64,000 nt of DNA from Prochlorococcus sp. AG-347-L02 (GTDB lineage Bacteria; Cyanobacteriota; Cyanobacteriia; PCC-6307; Cyanobiaceae): the NCBI GenBank assembly GCA_003281255.1, contig QCCL01000001.1, forward strand, positions 62,001 to 126,000, read 5' to 3'. The notes under the pieces are model-generated. The model did no database searches. It worked only from the letters and a program-made list of their open reading frames with translations, and was not told where the DNA came from. Position numbers and translations under genes: made by a program. Positions 30,075-40,931 of this stretch are shown piece by piece (the first letter of the stretch is position 1; each line of letters starts with the position of its first letter).

Positions 30075-31838
30075 ATGACATCATCTATTGAATGCAAAAA
30101 TTTTCTTAGAAGTTTACAACTTTTGAATCTTCTTATAAAAATAGGAGTTCAAAACTTAATACTATGTCCTGGTAGTAGATCAGCACCTCTAGCAATAGCT
30201 GCTGGAGAATTAAATAAATTAGGACTCGTAAATATTTTTAATTCAATAGATGAGAGATCTGCGGGATTCCACTCTCTTGGTATTTCTGCTGCATCAGGTA
30301 ATCTTTCTTTAGTAATTACCACTTCAGGAACTGCCGTAAGTAACTTATTGCCAGCAGCAGTTGAGGCAGACCGATCTTGTAAAGGTATTATATTTCTTAC
30401 TGCTGATAGACCCTTAAGATTAAAAGATTGTGGCGCTAATCAAACAGTAAATCAAGAGGAATTTTTGAGTTCGGTCTGCAGAAAGGCTTTAAGTACGAAT
30501 CTAAATGGACTTCATGAAACACAAGAAAATGAAATCTTAAATTTAGTTCGAATTACTGAGGAACAAATATCCACCTTCCCTGGTCCTATTCATTTAAATA
30601 TACCTATTGATAAGCCTTTGGGGATTTCATTTTTTAATAAAAAAAATGTTCTAGAGGTTTTTGAGAGAATTTATTTAGAGAAAAAATATATATTTCAGGA
30701 AGTTGAAATAAAGTCTGATAAAAATAAATTCTTAGAAATTTCAAAAAGTTTAAATTTAAATGAATCCGGCATTATTTTGGTAGGTCCCTATCAAGGTTCC
30801 ATAAATGATTTAATTTCTTTCAATAAATCTTTAGAACGATTACAAGAAATTACTGGTTGGCCAGTATTTGCTGATCCTGTTTCAGGAGTTTATTCCGATT
30901 TGAGAGGATTAGTCGTGAATTGGGAATTAGTCTTAAGAAAAAATAAAAATTCAATAAATTGCTATCAACTTTTGAGGCTTGGACCCATGTCATCCTCAAT
31001 TGATTTGGAAAAGTTTTTAATAAACTTCGAAGGGGAACAAATTCTTATAAAAGAAAAAAACTATAGAAAATTAGACCCTATAAAAAAATCATTTGAATAT
31101 GATTTTGGGTTATCAAATTTTACTACTTTATTGTTAGAAGAATTATCAATTAACGAAAAAAACAAAAAGTCTCTTACACCATTAGCCCTAGATCTAATAG
31201 AGGAAGGCGAGCAGATTAAAGAAATTTTAAAAGAGAAAATTTCTCAAGATAATCAAATTACTGAGTATATGCTTGCAAATCTTGTTCCAAAACTTTGGCC
31301 AGCTAAAAATCCTATTATGCTCTCCGCGAGTAGCCCGATTAGAGATTGGCTTACATTTTCTGAGAATGGTACGTTAACAAGAAATTGTTTCAGCTTTAGG
31401 GGAGCTTCTGGCATAGACGGTACTTTGTCTCTTGCATTAGGTATTTCTAGAATTAAAAATCCTCTACTTCTTGTTACTGGAGATTTGGCTTTTATTCATG
31501 ATATAAACGGTTGGCTGATTGAAAATTCAATCGACATGAATTTAACAATTCTTCTGATAAATAATAATGGCGGAAATATATTTAATCGTATTTATAAAGA
31601 AAATTTAAAAGAAGATGAATTAAAAAAACTTTTTCTTATGCCTAAAGAAATAAACTGGTCAAAACTCGCAGAGGGTTATCAAGTAAACTTTAAAAGTGTG
31701 GCAAATTTTAAAAAATTACGAGAGGCATTCGATTGGAGCATTTCTATCCAGAAATCTGTAATAATAAAAGTTGATGTTGATCCAGAAAATGAAATTTGTG
31801 AAAAAAATGCCCTGCTAGAAAAAATAATTGGCAGTTAA
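30075..31838 (+). CDS. menD: SEPHCHC synthase (menaquinone/phylloquinone pathway)
   Basis: MenD is a thiamine-diphosphate enzyme that joins isochorismate and 2-oxoglutarate; in cyanobacteria the pathway leads to phylloquinone, the photosystem I cofactor. The 587-aa length is typical. Family features are [13 protein letters not shown], the ThDP glutamate in [26 protein letters not shown] and a C-terminal GDLAFIHD...NNGGNIF cofactor motif. It is followed by menB after 35 bp. Confidence 0.96.
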   Translation: MTSSIECKNFLRSLQLLNLLIKIGVQNLILCPGSRSAPLAIAAGELNKLGLVNIFNSIDERSAGFHSLGISAASGNLSLVITTSGTAVSNLLPAAVEADRSCKGIIFLTADRPLRLKDCGANQTVNQEEFLSSVCRKALSTNLNGLHETQENEILNLVRITEEQISTFPGPIHLNIPIDKPLGISFFNKKNVLEVFERIYLEKKYIFQEVEIKSDKNKFLEISKSLNLNESGIILVGPYQGSINDLISFNKSLERLQEITGWPVFADPVSGVYSDLRGLVVNWELVLRKNKNSINCYQLLRLGPMSSSIDLEKFLINFEGEQILIKEKNYRKLDPIKKSFEYDFGLSNFTTLLLEELSINEKNKKSLTPLALDLIEEGEQIKEILKEKISQDNQITEYMLANLVPKLWPAKNPIMLSASSPIRDWLTFSENGTLTRNCFSFRGASGIDGTLSLALGISRIKNPLLLVTGDLAFIHDINGWLIENSIDMNLTILLINNNGGNIFNRIYKENLKEDELKKLFLMPKEINWSKLAEGYQVNFKSVANFKKLREAFDWSISIQKSVIIKVDVDPENEICEKNALLEKIIGS

Positions 31839-31873
31839 ATTTATCATTTTCTATCTTTGAATAATTAGGTTTC

Positions 31874-32731
31874 ATGAAAGTATTACCTGGTAAAACAACT
31901 ATAAATTGGTCAGAATGCAAATCTTATAAGGACATATTGTTTCACAAATCAGATGAGGGAATTGCGAGAATTGCAATTAATCGGCCTGAAAAAAGAAATG
32001 CATTTAGGCCACAAACTGTAGATGAACTCATTGACGCATTTAATATCGTAAGAAATGATGAAAATATTGGTGTAGTTCTTTTTACTGGCGCGGGACCTGA
32101 TAAGAAAGGTATTTATTCTTTTTGCTCTGGAGGTGATCAGAGTGTAAGAGGTGAAAATGGATATAAAAATGATGAAGGAAAGCAGAGATTAAATGTACTT
32201 GAACTTCAAAGATTAATAAGAAGTTTGCCTAAGGTGGTTATTGCCTTAGTTCCTGGTTTTGCAATTGGAGGAGGCCAGGTACTTCATTTAATTTGTGATC
32301 TCAGTATCGCATCTGAAAATGCAATATTTGGTCAAACAGGTCCAAGAGTTGGTAGTTTTGATGCAGGTTTTGGGTCAAGTTATTTAGCAAGACTTGTTGG
32401 TCAAAGAAAAGCAAAAGAAATTTGGTTTTTATGTAGAAAATATAATTCCAAGGAAGCTCTTAAGATGGGCTTGATAAATGCAATTACAAAGATTGAAGAA
32501 TTAGAAGCTGAGGGTGTAATCTGGGCAAGAGAGATTTTACGAAATAGTCCAACTGCTATTCGTATTCTTAAAGCTTCATTCAATGCCGAGAATGATGGGA
32601 TTGCGGGTATTCAAGAATTATCTGGATACACAACTCAATTATTCTATTCGACTGAAGAAGCTCAAGAAGGTAGAGATGCCTTTCTTGAAAAGCGTCCACC
32701 AGACTTTTCTGACTATAAGTGGACATCCTAG
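31874..32731 (+). CDS. menB: 1,4-dihydroxy-2-naphthoyl-CoA synthase
   Basis: MenB is a crotonase-family enzyme that closes the second ring of the naphthoquinone. The 285-aa protein has the oxyanion hole segments [11 protein letters not shown] and [11 protein letters not shown]. The MenB-specific [19 protein letters not shown] is also present. It lies between menD and glgA, all in the same direction with short gaps, so they may be co-transcribed. Confidence 0.97.
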   Translation: MKVLPGKTTINWSECKSYKDILFHKSDEGIARIAINRPEKRNAFRPQTVDELIDAFNIVRNDENIGVVLFTGAGPDKKGIYSFCSGGDQSVRGENGYKNDEGKQRLNVLELQRLIRSLPKVVIALVPGFAIGGGQVLHLICDLSIASENAIFGQTGPRVGSFDAGFGSSYLARLVGQRKAKEIWFLCRKYNSKEALKMGLINAITKIEELEAEGVIWAREILRNSPTAIRILKASFNAENDGIAGIQELSGYTTQLFYSTEEAQEGRDAFLEKRPPDFSDYKWTS

Positions 32732-32765
32732 TTTATTTTCAAAAGAACTTTTTTAATAATTATCA

Positions 32766-34223
32766 ATGAAAATCCTTCTTGCCGCTGCTGAATGTGCTCC
32801 AATGATCAAAGTTGGAGGTATGGGAGATGTGGTTGGTTCGTTACCTCCTTCTTTGATAAAACTTGGTCACGATGTAAGGGTAATAATTCCAGGATATGGA
32901 AAATTGTGGAGTCTTTTAGAGGTATCGAATGAACCAGTCTTTAGAGCGAATACAATGGACACTGATTTCGCCGTATATGAAGCAAAACATCCCATTCATA
33001 ATTATGTGATTTACCTAGTGGGGCATCCAACATTTGACTCTGACCAAATATATGGAGGCGAAAATGAAGACTGGCGCTTTACATTTTTTGCCAGTGCCAC
33101 TTCAGAATTTGCTTGGAATTGTTGGAAACCTCAAGTTCTCCATTGCCATGATTGGCACACTGGAATGATTCCTGTGTGGATGCATCAGGATCCCGAAATT
33201 AGTACTGTCTTCACAATTCATAATTTAAAATACCAAGGCCCTTGGAGATGGAAACTTGAAAAAATGACTTGGTGTCCTTGGTATATGCATGGAGACCACA
33301 CAATGGCTGCGGCTATGTTGTACGCAGATAGGGTCAATGCTGTTTCTCCGACTTATGCAGATGAAATTAAAACCCATGAATACGGGGAAAGCCTTGAAGG
33401 ATTACTTAATTACATTTCAGGTAAATTAAGGGGAATTCTTAATGGCATAGATCTTGATGAATGGAATCCATCCAAAGATCCAGTTTTACCTGCAAGATTT
33501 AGCATTAAGAATTTAGAAAATAGGCTAGAAAATAAAAAAATTCTGCAGAGAGAAATGGGTCTCGAAGTTAATCCTAAAAAATATCTTCTAGGTATGGTCA
33601 GTAGGTTAGTTGATCAGAAAGGGGTTGACTTACTTCTACAAGTTTCAAGAAGACTTTTAGCATATACAGATTCGCAAATAGTTGTTTTAGGTACTGGAGA
33701 TAGATATTTAGAGTCAGGTTTGTGGCAACTTGCATTAGATTACCCAGGAAGATTTTCTGTATTTCTTACCTATGATGATTCTTTATCAAGACTTATATAT
33801 GGTGGCTCTGATGCATTTTTAATGCCAAGTAGATTCGAACCTTGTGGTATTAGTCAACTACTTGCTATGAGGTATGGTTGTATTCCTATAGTAAGGCGAG
33901 TAGGAGGTTTAGTTGATACAGTTTTACCTCATGATCCAGAAAATAATATTGGCACAGGTTTTTGCTTCGATCGCTTTGAACCTATAGATTTCTATACATC
34001 TTTAGTAAGGTCTTGGGAGGCGTTTAGGCATAAAGATAGTTGGGAATTATTGCAAAAAAGAGCAATGAGCCAAGAGTTTAGTTGGCAAAGATCCGCACTT
34101 GAATATGAAATTATGTACAAAGATGTTTGTGGAATAAAAGAACCATCTCCAGATTTTGCTGAAGTTGAAAAGTTCTCTTACGGACAATCTGCTGATCCAT
34201 CTTTAAAAAAAAGTATGACTTAA
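32766..34223 (+). CDS. glgA: Glycogen synthase (ADP-glucose)
   Basis: This 485-aa GT5 glycosyltransferase extends glycogen from ADP-glucose. The N-terminal substrate loop [13 protein letters not shown] starts at residue 16. HCHDWHTG and an HNLKYQG segment follow, with the GT-B C-terminal motif [16 protein letters not shown] containing the catalytic Glu. It ends with a short Lys/Ser tail. It works with glgB at 3308-5572. Confidence 0.97.
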   Translation: MKILLAAAECAPMIKVGGMGDVVGSLPPSLIKLGHDVRVIIPGYGKLWSLLEVSNEPVFRANTMDTDFAVYEAKHPIHNYVIYLVGHPTFDSDQIYGGENEDWRFTFFASATSEFAWNCWKPQVLHCHDWHTGMIPVWMHQDPEISTVFTIHNLKYQGPWRWKLEKMTWCPWYMHGDHTMAAAMLYADRVNAVSPTYADEIKTHEYGESLEGLLNYISGKLRGILNGIDLDEWNPSKDPVLPARFSIKNLENRLENKKILQREMGLEVNPKKYLLGMVSRLVDQKGVDLLLQVSRRLLAYTDSQIVVLGTGDRYLESGLWQLALDYPGRFSVFLTYDDSLSRLIYGGSDAFLMPSRFEPCGISQLLAMRYGCIPIVRRVGGLVDTVLPHDPENNIGTGFCFDRFEPIDFYTSLVRSWEAFRHKDSWELLQKRAMSQEFSWQRSALEYEIMYKDVCGIKEPSPDFAEVEKFSYGQSADPSLKKSMT

Positions 34224-34230
34224 TTTTTTA

Positions 34231-35604
34231 ATGGAATTCTCTTTATCAGAATTGAACGATGTTTTGGGGGATATTAGAAATCTGAGTGAGGGGAAAAGAG
34301 ATTTTTTAAATTTTAAAAATATAAGTATTGATAGTAGAACTTTATCAGAAAATGATCTTTTTATAGCTATCAAGGGTAAAAGTTTTGACGGACATAGTTT
34401 TCTTCCAGAGGTTTTAAATAAAGGAGTTAAATCAGTAGTAATTAAACAAGGGATGCAGAGGTTACTTCCTAGTAATTTTCCTTATTGGGTTGTAAATGAC
34501 ACAACAGAGGCATTTCAAAAATTAGCATTGCTAAAAAGAAAAAAATTAAATATTCCCATTGTTGCAATAACTGGCTCAGTTGGTAAAACAACGACAAAAG
34601 AAATGATTGGTGAAGTTTTAAATAAACTCGGAAGAATTAAATTATCTCATGCAAATTTCAATAATGAGATTGGAGTTGGTCTTACTATTCTTGCTACAGA
34701 AATAGAAGATAAAGTTTTAGTTCTTGAGATGGGTATGAGAGGTCTTGGACAGATTGAGAATTTATCTAAATATAGTGAACCCGATATTGCAGTTATTACT
34801 AATATTGGCACAGCTCATATTGGATTGTTAGGCTCGAAAAAAAATATTACTCATGCAAAGTGTGAAATTAGTAAGTTCTTAAATCCAGAAGGAGTTGTAA
34901 TAATTCCAGCAAATGATCCATTCCTAGAAAAAACTTTAAAAGAATCTTGGAAAGGTAGAGTGATAAAAGTAAAACTATTAAATATAGAAAATCGAAAGGA
35001 GAGTTTTAAGAATGATGATAATTTGCGAGGATTTTATAATCCTTTAAATAAAAGCATTTTAATTGAAGAAAATACTTTTGAAATTTCATTTGAGGGATTT
35101 CACAATGCTTCAAATTTCTTATTTGCTTATGTAGTTGCTAAAGAGCTAGGAATTCATTTTGCAAGTTTTAATAAATTTGAATTTATAAGTACAGGCGGAA
35201 GGAATAAAATTCTTAAATCAGTAAAAACAACAATATATGATGAATCATATAATGCTTCGCCAGAGTCAGTAAAAGCATGTATTAAATCCCTGCTTGAAAA
35301 ACCGAGAAATAAATTTTTCATATTTGGAAGTATGCAAGAATTAGGAGAAGAATCTGAAAAATATCATAAAGAAATATTCAACTTAATAAATAATTCAGAT
35401 ATAGAAAAGTGTTTATTTATTTGCGATAAAAAAATTGAAAATATTTACTCCAATTACCTAAAAGATAAGAAAAAATTTTTAGTTTTAAATAATATTAAAG
35501 ATGTACCTAAAGAGATAAACAAATCCACAAGAAAAGGTGATTCTATTCTTATTAAAGGGAGTAGATGTTGGCAACTTGAAAAAATTATTGAATATATTAA
35601 TTAG
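34231..35604 (+). CDS. murF: UDP-N-acetylmuramoyl-tripeptide--D-alanyl-D-alanine ligase
   Basis: MurF adds D-Ala-D-Ala to the peptidoglycan precursor in the cytoplasm. The 457-aa Mur ligase has the ATP loop GSVGKTTT at residues 115-122, ITNIGTAHIG, and the C-terminal YDESYNASPESV segment typical of MurF. It is 7 bp downstream of glgA. Its stop is 1 bp from the convergent glmU stop. Confidence 0.94.
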   Translation: MEFSLSELNDVLGDIRNLSEGKRDFLNFKNISIDSRTLSENDLFIAIKGKSFDGHSFLPEVLNKGVKSVVIKQGMQRLLPSNFPYWVVNDTTEAFQKLALLKRKKLNIPIVAITGSVGKTTTKEMIGEVLNKLGRIKLSHANFNNEIGVGLTILATEIEDKVLVLEMGMRGLGQIENLSKYSEPDIAVITNIGTAHIGLLGSKKNITHAKCEISKFLNPEGVVIIPANDPFLEKTLKESWKGRVIKVKLLNIENRKESFKNDDNLRGFYNPLNKSILIEENTFEISFEGFHNASNFLFAYVVAKELGIHFASFNKFEFISTGGRNKILKSVKTTIYDESYNASPESVKACIKSLLEKPRNKFFIFGSMQELGEESEKYHKEIFNLINNSDIEKCLFICDKKIENIYSNYLKDKKKFLVLNNIKDVPKEINKSTRKGDSILIKGSRCWQLEKIIEYIN

Positions 35605-35605
35605 A

Positions 35606-36955
35606 TCAGGATTTCTTCCTTTCCCAATTTTCTATATTTACTTGCTTAGTTCTTGAGATTGCTAGTGAATTATCTTTGGAGTCTTTTGTGATCACTGAAC
35701 CAGCTCCTGTTGTAACTGATTCCCCGAGATTTATTGGCGCTACAAAAACTGTATTTGCACCAATACTGGAATTTTTTCCAATTTTTGTCTGATGTTTTTT
35801 CTTACCATCAAAATTTGCAGTAATAGTACCTGCTCCAATATTTGTAGATCTTCCAATAATAGAATCGCCTATATAACTTAAATGGTTTACTTTAGCTTCT
35901 TCCTCTAGTTGACTATTTTTGATTTCAACAAAATTACCAATTTTGCTAAAAGAAGATATTTTAGAATTAGGTCTTATATGACTATAAGGGCCAATTTTTA
36001 TATAATCCATTATCTGAGAAGCATAAACCGTCGAGTTTGAAATTTCACAATTTAATCCAACATTAGAATTCTCAATAAAAGTATTTGGTCCGATAATGCA
36101 ATGACTTTTTATTTTGGTATTTCCTCTTATATGTGTATTAGCCTCTATAGTTACATCCTTACCAATTTCGGCTTCTTCACTTATTGAACAACTTGCTTTA
36201 TTTATAAAAGTTACACCATTAAGCATATGCTTTTCTTTAATTGAATTCTGAATATTTTCCTCGCACTCTGATAGTTGAATTCTGTTATTAATTCCTTGAA
36301 GTTCTCCATCATCCTCTACCTCGAGGCTTAAAGAATTTTTTAGAAAAGATATTGTATCTGTTAAGTAAATTTCTTTTTGATTATTATTGCTTTGTAAAGT
36401 ATTAATTATTTTTGACAAGTTACCCCAGTTAAAACAGTAAATACCTGCATTTATTAATGGATTTTCTCTTTCTAGATCATTGCAATCTTTTTCTTCAACA
36501 ATTCTATCTATAACATCCCCATTTAAAAAAACTCTGCCATATCCATGAGGATTTGTTTTCTTTGTAGTAATTAAAGAAACATCAGCATTTTTTGAATCGT
36601 GAAAGTTTAACAGATTTTTTAGAGTATTAGGCCTAATGAGTGGCACATCGCCATTAAGTATCAAAAGTTTTCCTTCATGTTTTTTTACTTCTCTACAAAG
36701 TACCTGAATAGCATGACCAGTTCCTGATTGAGGTTCTTGAATAACTACATGGATATTTTTATCGTTTGGGATTGAATTTTCTACTTCTTTTGATTTGTGT
36801 CCAGTAATTACGAAAATTTGATCAGGTTTTAATTCAACACATGAATCAATGACTCTTTGTAGAAGACTTTTGCCAGAAATTTTATGTAACACTTTTGGCA
36901 ATGAGCTTTCCATCCTAGTGCCCTTGCCTGCCGCTAAAATCGCAACACTTAACAT
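35606..36955 (-). CDS. glmU: Bifunctional GlmU (N-acetyltransferase/uridyltransferase)
   Basis: GlmU makes UDP-GlcNAc, the precursor for peptidoglycan and lipopolysaccharide. The 449-aa protein has the uridyltransferase domain first (AAGKGTRM at residues 8-15, then QSGTGHAIQ). A left-handed beta-helix of hexapeptide repeats follows from about residue 245, with the acetyltransferase active-site stretch [22 protein letters not shown]. It is complete in both activities. It is 25 bp downstream of the MnmD-like gene. Confidence 0.96.
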   Translation of the reverse strand: MLSVAILAAGKGTRMESSLPKVLHKISGKSLLQRVIDSCVELKPDQIFVITGHKSKEVENSIPNDKNIHVVIQEPQSGTGHAIQVLCREVKKHEGKLLILNGDVPLIRPNTLKNLLNFHDSKNADVSLITTKKTNPHGYGRVFLNGDVIDRIVEEKDCNDLERENPLINAGIYCFNWGNLSKIINTLQSNNNQKEIYLTDTISFLKNSLSLEVEDDGELQGINNRIQLSECEENIQNSIKEKHMLNGVTFINKASCSISEEAEIGKDVTIEANTHIRGNTKIKSHCIIGPNTFIENSNVGLNCEISNSTVYASQIMDYIKIGPYSHIRPNSKISSFSKIGNFVEIKNSQLEEEAKVNHLSYIGDSIIGRSTNIGAGTITANFDGKKKHQTKIGKNSSIGANTVFVAPINLGESVTTGAGSVITKDSKDNSLAISRTKQVNIENWERKKS

Positions 36956-36980
36956 TTTTATCTTAAATCCTAATTTAAAT

Positions 36981-37886
36981 TTAACTCTTTACGGATAACT
37001 TCGTCATTCCCCACTTCTCTCTCCATTTATTTGTAGATAATAAATTTGAGAATAATTGCTCATCTAATCTTCTCTTCATTATATCGTCTTTGCTTGATTT
37101 TAAATCTTTATCTCTATAGGGAATACTAGCTTTAGTTAAGAGATGTTCTTCTTCCATTAAAGATAACTTTTCAAAACTGAAATTAGGTTTCAATTTATTC
37201 TTATCAAATTTTGATATTGCGACAGTTCCCTGACTCCAAAAAGTTCGGTTTTTAAAACTTGGCTTAATAGTAAAAATTTCTAATCCAAGATTTCTTAAAG
37301 TTTTTCTTACTGCCGCAGAAGAAGAATAAGTTATTAAATAACCCTGAGAATTAAGAGTTTCTGTGACTTTAGATAAAAATTCAATTGTCCATACTTGTGG
37401 GCATTTTTGAGGAGAAAAACCATCTAAATAAATTAGATCGAATTTAATAGATGAAGGAATAGTGTTAATTTTTTCTCTAGCATCACCCCACAAAACATTG
37501 CATTTAAAAAATTGATCCTCAAAGAAATCTTTTCGATACAGTGAATCAAATATTGTTTTGACTTTTGGATCCCATAATTTAAGGAAAGATTCATTTTTGA
37601 GCGAATACTTAAGAGGCTTTTTATCAATCTCCAACGCATACAAATTTAAATATGATTTTTGTCTCATTAATTCATCTAATAAAGAAGCGGAATTGTATCC
37701 TAAACCAAAACATATATCCAAAACATTAAGAGATTTACCCTTAAATCTTTGCAAATTAGAAGTGGATGTAAACTTTAACTTTGTTTCCTCCAATGCGCCC
37801 AATAAACTATGGAAGTTCTCTTGAAAAAATGCACTTCTTAAAGAGTAGCTACCATCTTTAGTTAAAACTTCTATTAATTCAGACAA
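36981..37886 (-). CDS. MnmD-type tRNA methyltransferase (MnmC methyltransferase domain)
   Basis: This 301-aa protein has the SAM-binding motif [11 protein letters not shown] at residues 56-66 and a [17 protein letters not shown] segment. That combination is diagnostic of the DUF752/MnmC N-terminal domain, which methylates the nm5(s2)U34 wobble uridine. It lacks the FAD oxidase half of fused MnmC, so it is a stand-alone MnmD form. It lies 12 bp after the aroA stop on the same strand. Confidence 0.82.
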   Translation of the reverse strand: MSELIEVLTKDGSYSLRSAFFQENFHSLLGALEETKLKFTSTSNLQRFKGKSLNVLDICFGLGYNSASLLDELMRQKSYLNLYALEIDKKPLKYSLKNESFLKLWDPKVKTIFDSLYRKDFFEDQFFKCNVLWGDAREKINTIPSSIKFDLIYLDGFSPQKCPQVWTIEFLSKVTETLNSQGYLITYSSSAAVRKTLRNLGLEIFTIKPSFKNRTFWSQGTVAISKFDKNKLKPNFSFEKLSLMEEEHLLTKASIPYRDKDLKSSKDDIMKRRLDEQLFSNLLSTNKWREKWGMTKLSVKS

Positions 37887-37898
37887 AAACTTTTTAGG

Positions 37899-39215
37899 CT
37901 AGTAAGTTAGTTTGGCTAGGTCGTCCCAAAAAGTGGGATACGAGACGCTAGCTGCGTCTGCTCTCATGATTTTTGAGGTACCTTTGGCAAGAAGTGAAGC
38001 AATAGCAAGACTCATTGCTACTCGATGATCCGTCTCACTGTCTACCTCCGCAGAATGAAATTTAGATTGCCCATTAATAATTAACCCATCCTCTTTTTCT
38101 GTTATTTCAGCACCGAATTTTTGTAACTGTCTTGCCATGACTTTTAATCGATCTGTCTCCTTAACTCTTAATTCTTGTGCATCTTTAATTTCAGAAACTC
38201 CATTACAAAAACAAGCAGCCACAGTAAGGATAGGAATTTCGTCTATAAGTTTTGGGAGAATATCTCCTTCAATAGTGAATGATTTTAAATTTTTTGAAGT
38301 TTTTACTTTAATAGATCCAATAGGTTCACCTGCGATAGTCGATTTATCTAAAATCTCATAATTGCACCCCATTGAATCCATTACACTTAAAATCCCTGTT
38401 CTAGTGGGATTTAATCCGACATTCTGAATTAAAATCTCCGAATTTGGAACAATAGATGCAGCAATCATCCAAAAAGAAGCAGAGCTTATGTCTCCAGGAA
38501 TCAATATTCTCTGGCCAATTAAGTTGGCCCCTGATTTGATAACTACATTCCTTCCTAATTCTCCTCTGATACTGATGTCTGCTCCAAATGCTTTTAACAT
38601 TCTTTCAGTATGATCTCTTGAAGATGCTGGTTCAATAACAGAAGTGGTTCCAGAAGCTTTGAGGCCTGCCAATAAGATTGCCGATTTTACTTGAGCACTC
38701 GCTACAGGGGTACCAATAACACATCCTTTAAGTTTATTCCCATCTATTGAGATTGGAGCTTTGTTTCCTTTCTCTCTACCAAAAATTTTGCCACCCATCA
38801 ACGATAATGGCTTGCCCACTCTCCACATTGGCCTTTCATTTAGAGAAATGTCACCTGTTAAGACAAAATTTTTGCCTTCTTGACCGGCAAGTAACCCCAT
38901 TAATAATCTCATGGTGGTTCCCGAATTCCCACAATTTAGAATTTCTTTGGGCTCTTTTAATCCATCAAGACCCAAACCTGAAATCGTAAAAGGCTTATTT
39001 TTTTTTATTTCTGGTATGTTTACACCTAATTTTCTAAGACAATCAGCAGTTGAAAGTGGATCTTCAGAATGTAAAAACCCCTCAATAGTCGTCTCACCCG
39101 TAGCAATACTTCCTATTATTAAAGCTCTATGAGAAATAGATTTATCTCCAGGTACTTTTACTTTTCCATTTAATTTAACTCCACCTTTTATTGTGCGGAT
39201 ATTATTCATTTTCAA
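37899..39215 (-). CDS. aroA: 3-phosphoshikimate 1-carboxyvinyltransferase (EPSP synthase)
   Basis: AroA transfers enolpyruvyl from PEP to shikimate-3-phosphate. The 438-aa protein has the N-terminal [28 protein letters not shown] and the C-terminal [10 protein letters not shown] and RVKETDRL signatures. It starts about 130 bp from the divergent comB and is followed by the mnmD-like gene and glmU, probably as one unit. Confidence 0.97.
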   Translation of the reverse strand: MKMNNIRTIKGGVKLNGKVKVPGDKSISHRALIIGSIATGETTIEGFLHSEDPLSTADCLRKLGVNIPEIKKNKPFTISGLGLDGLKEPKEILNCGNSGTTMRLLMGLLAGQEGKNFVLTGDISLNERPMWRVGKPLSLMGGKIFGREKGNKAPISIDGNKLKGCVIGTPVASAQVKSAILLAGLKASGTTSVIEPASSRDHTERMLKAFGADISIRGELGRNVVIKSGANLIGQRILIPGDISSASFWMIAASIVPNSEILIQNVGLNPTRTGILSVMDSMGCNYEILDKSTIAGEPIGSIKVKTSKNLKSFTIEGDILPKLIDEIPILTVAACFCNGVSEIKDAQELRVKETDRLKVMARQLQKFGAEITEKEDGLIINGQSKFHSAEVDSETDHRVAMSLAIASLLAKGTSKIMRADAASVSYPTFWDDLAKLTY

Positions 39216-39314
39216 ATTAAATACTTGATAAGATTTTCTGTAAAAACAAATTAGTTATATATTATCAATAAGTTTGTTTTAAAAAAAAAATAATCAAATT
39301 AAGTAACTGTTTTC

Positions 39315-39320
39315 TATAAT
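39315..39320 (+). promoter_or_regulatory. Likely -10 element of comB
   Basis: A perfect TATAAT hexamer lies in the aroA-comB intergenic region. It would place transcription start near 39327, just ahead of an AAGGA ribosome-binding site at 39333-39337. No convincing -35 is visible, as is common in this group. Confidence 0.55.
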
Positions 39321-39344
39321 AAAATCAGTAAAAAGGAATTAATT

Positions 39345-40073
39345 ATTAACCTTACTTATTATCACGTTGCAAAGGATGTTCCAGAAATAAGTCCAGACAT
39401 CGCAGTGGTCATTGATGTTTTAAGAGCTACAACCACAATTTCTTGGGCTTTAAAAAATGGAGCTGATTCAATACAAGTTTTTGCAGATTTAAATTTATTA
39501 AAAGAATCTGCAATTAAGTGGCAAGCTGAAAAGAGATTAATGCTTGGAGAAAGAGGCGGAAAGAAGATTGAGGGCTTTGATTTAGGAAATTCTCCTTTAT
39601 CAGTTACAAAAAAAGTTGTTAATGGTAAAAGACTTTTTATGAGTACGACTAATGGGACTAAATCATTGCAAAAAGTTCAAAATGCTAAGCATTTATTTGC
39701 TATGGGTCTCCCAAATAGGAAAGCAGTTGCCGAAAAAATTATTTCATTAAAAAGTGAAAATGTTTTAATACTTGGTAGTGGTTGGGAAGGCTCTTATTCA
39801 CTTGAGGATTCTTTAGCTGCTGGTGCTTTGGCCTCATACCTCAAACATAACTGTGATTTCGAAATTAATATTCTGAATGACGAATTACAAGCTGCTTTAG
39901 CACTTTGGGATTTTTGGAAAAATGATATTTTGAAATGTTTAAAAACAGCAACCCATGGCAAAAGATTGACAAGTCTTGGAGATTATGAGGATGATTTTAA
40001 ATGTTGCTCTAAACTTGATTGCTTAGATATTGTTCCAGCTCAAGTTGAAAGAGGTGTGATTCGTGCCTCATGA
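39345..40073 (+). CDS. comB: 2-phosphosulfolactate phosphatase family protein (apparent ATT start)
   Basis: This is a ComB-family protein; in archaea the enzyme makes sulfolactate for coenzyme M, while the cyanobacterial role is unsettled. Core motifs are VVIDVLRATTT, GERGGKKIEGFDLGNSP and the STTNGTK loop. The first canonical start (GTG, 39405) would remove a conserved N-terminal strand (LTYYHVAKDVPEISPD) that is encoded in frame just upstream. The best start is ATT at 39345, 7 nt after AAGGA (39333-39337) and downstream of a TATAAT at 39315. That gives 242 aa. The frame has no ATG, GTG or TTG between the promoter and 39405. Confidence 0.82.
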   Translation: MNLTYYHVAKDVPEISPDIAVVIDVLRATTTISWALKNGADSIQVFADLNLLKESAIKWQAEKRLMLGERGGKKIEGFDLGNSPLSVTKKVVNGKRLFMSTTNGTKSLQKVQNAKHLFAMGLPNRKAVAEKIISLKSENVLILGSGWEGSYSLEDSLAAGALASYLKHNCDFEINILNDELQAALALWDFWKNDILKCLKTATHGKRLTSLGDYEDDFKCCSKLDCLDIVPAQVERGVIRAS

Positions 40074-40103
40074 TCTACGAATTGGTTCACAAGGAGTAAA
40101 GTC

Positions 40104-40931
40104 TTGACTGATTTTTTGGTAGCTGCGTTGCAAATTACAAGTACTTCAAATGTTGAAGCTAATTTTATTGAAGCAGAAGAACAAATTGAATTAGCTGCTA
40201 GAAGAGGTGCTGAGTTAATAGGTTTGCCTGAGAATTTTGCTTTTTTAGGAGGAGATGATGAAAAACTTAGATTAGCCTCTGAATTGTCAGAAAAGTGCGC
40301 AAATTTTCTAAAAACGATGTCGCAAAGATATCAAGTTTTTCTTTTGGGAGGAGGGTACCCTGTTCCTGCGGGTGATGACAGTCATACTTTTAATAGGTCA
40401 GCCTTATTTGGAAAGGATGGACAGATTTTGGCAAAATACGACAAGATTCACTTGTTTGATGTTGATTTGCCAGATGGAAATTTATACAAGGAATCATCCA
40501 CTATTTTATCTGGAGCAGAGTATCCACCTGTTGTAGATGTCCCAGGTTTATGCAAAATAGGATTGTCGATTTGTTATGACGTTAGATTTCCGGAACTCTA
40601 TAGATATTTATCTTCAAATGGTGCAGAGCTAATTATGATTCCCGCAGCTTTTACAGCATTTACTGGAAAAGATCATTGGCAAATCCTATTACAAGCAAGA
40701 GCAATTGAGAATACAGCATATGTAGTTGCTCCAGCTCAAACTGGGATTCATTATGGAAGAAGGCAAAGTCATGGCCATGCAATGGTAATTGACCCTTGGG
40801 GCACAGTTTTATCTGATGCCGGAAAAACTCAGGGAGCTGCTATAGCCCCTGCTGACAAAGAAAGAGTAAAGAAAATTAGGGAGCAGATGCCAAGCCTTAA
40901 ACATAGAAAAAATAAATTGTTTTCAAACTAA
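40104..40931 (+). CDS. Carbon-nitrogen hydrolase (Nit-type amidase)
   Basis: This 275-aa nitrilase-superfamily protein has the Glu-Lys-Cys triad in standard segments: E43 (GLPENFAFLG), Lys in KYDKIHLFDVD and Cys in LSICYDVRFPELYR. The overall match is to Nit1/NitFhit-type proteins, some of which are deaminated-glutathione or omega-amidases. The start is TTG at 40104, supported by AAGGAG at 40091. It overlaps the next gene by 1 bp. The substrate is not determinable here. Confidence 0.88.
   Translation: MTDFLVAALQITSTSNVEANFIEAEEQIELAARRGAELIGLPENFAFLGGDDEKLRLASELSEKCANFLKTMSQRYQVFLLGGGYPVPAGDDSHTFNRSALFGKDGQILAKYDKIHLFDVDLPDGNLYKESSTILSGAEYPPVVDVPGLCKIGLSICYDVRFPELYRYLSSNGAELIMIPAAFTAFTGKDHWQILLQARAIENTAYVVAPAQTGIHYGRRQSHGHAMVIDPWGTVLSDAGKTQGAAIAPADKERVKKIREQMPSLKHRKNKLFSN

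Noticed and set aside
36981-37886. Second minus-strand open frame (37433-37639) within the mnmD-like gene
   Set aside because: It is nested in the methyltransferase frame and has no start or motif support.
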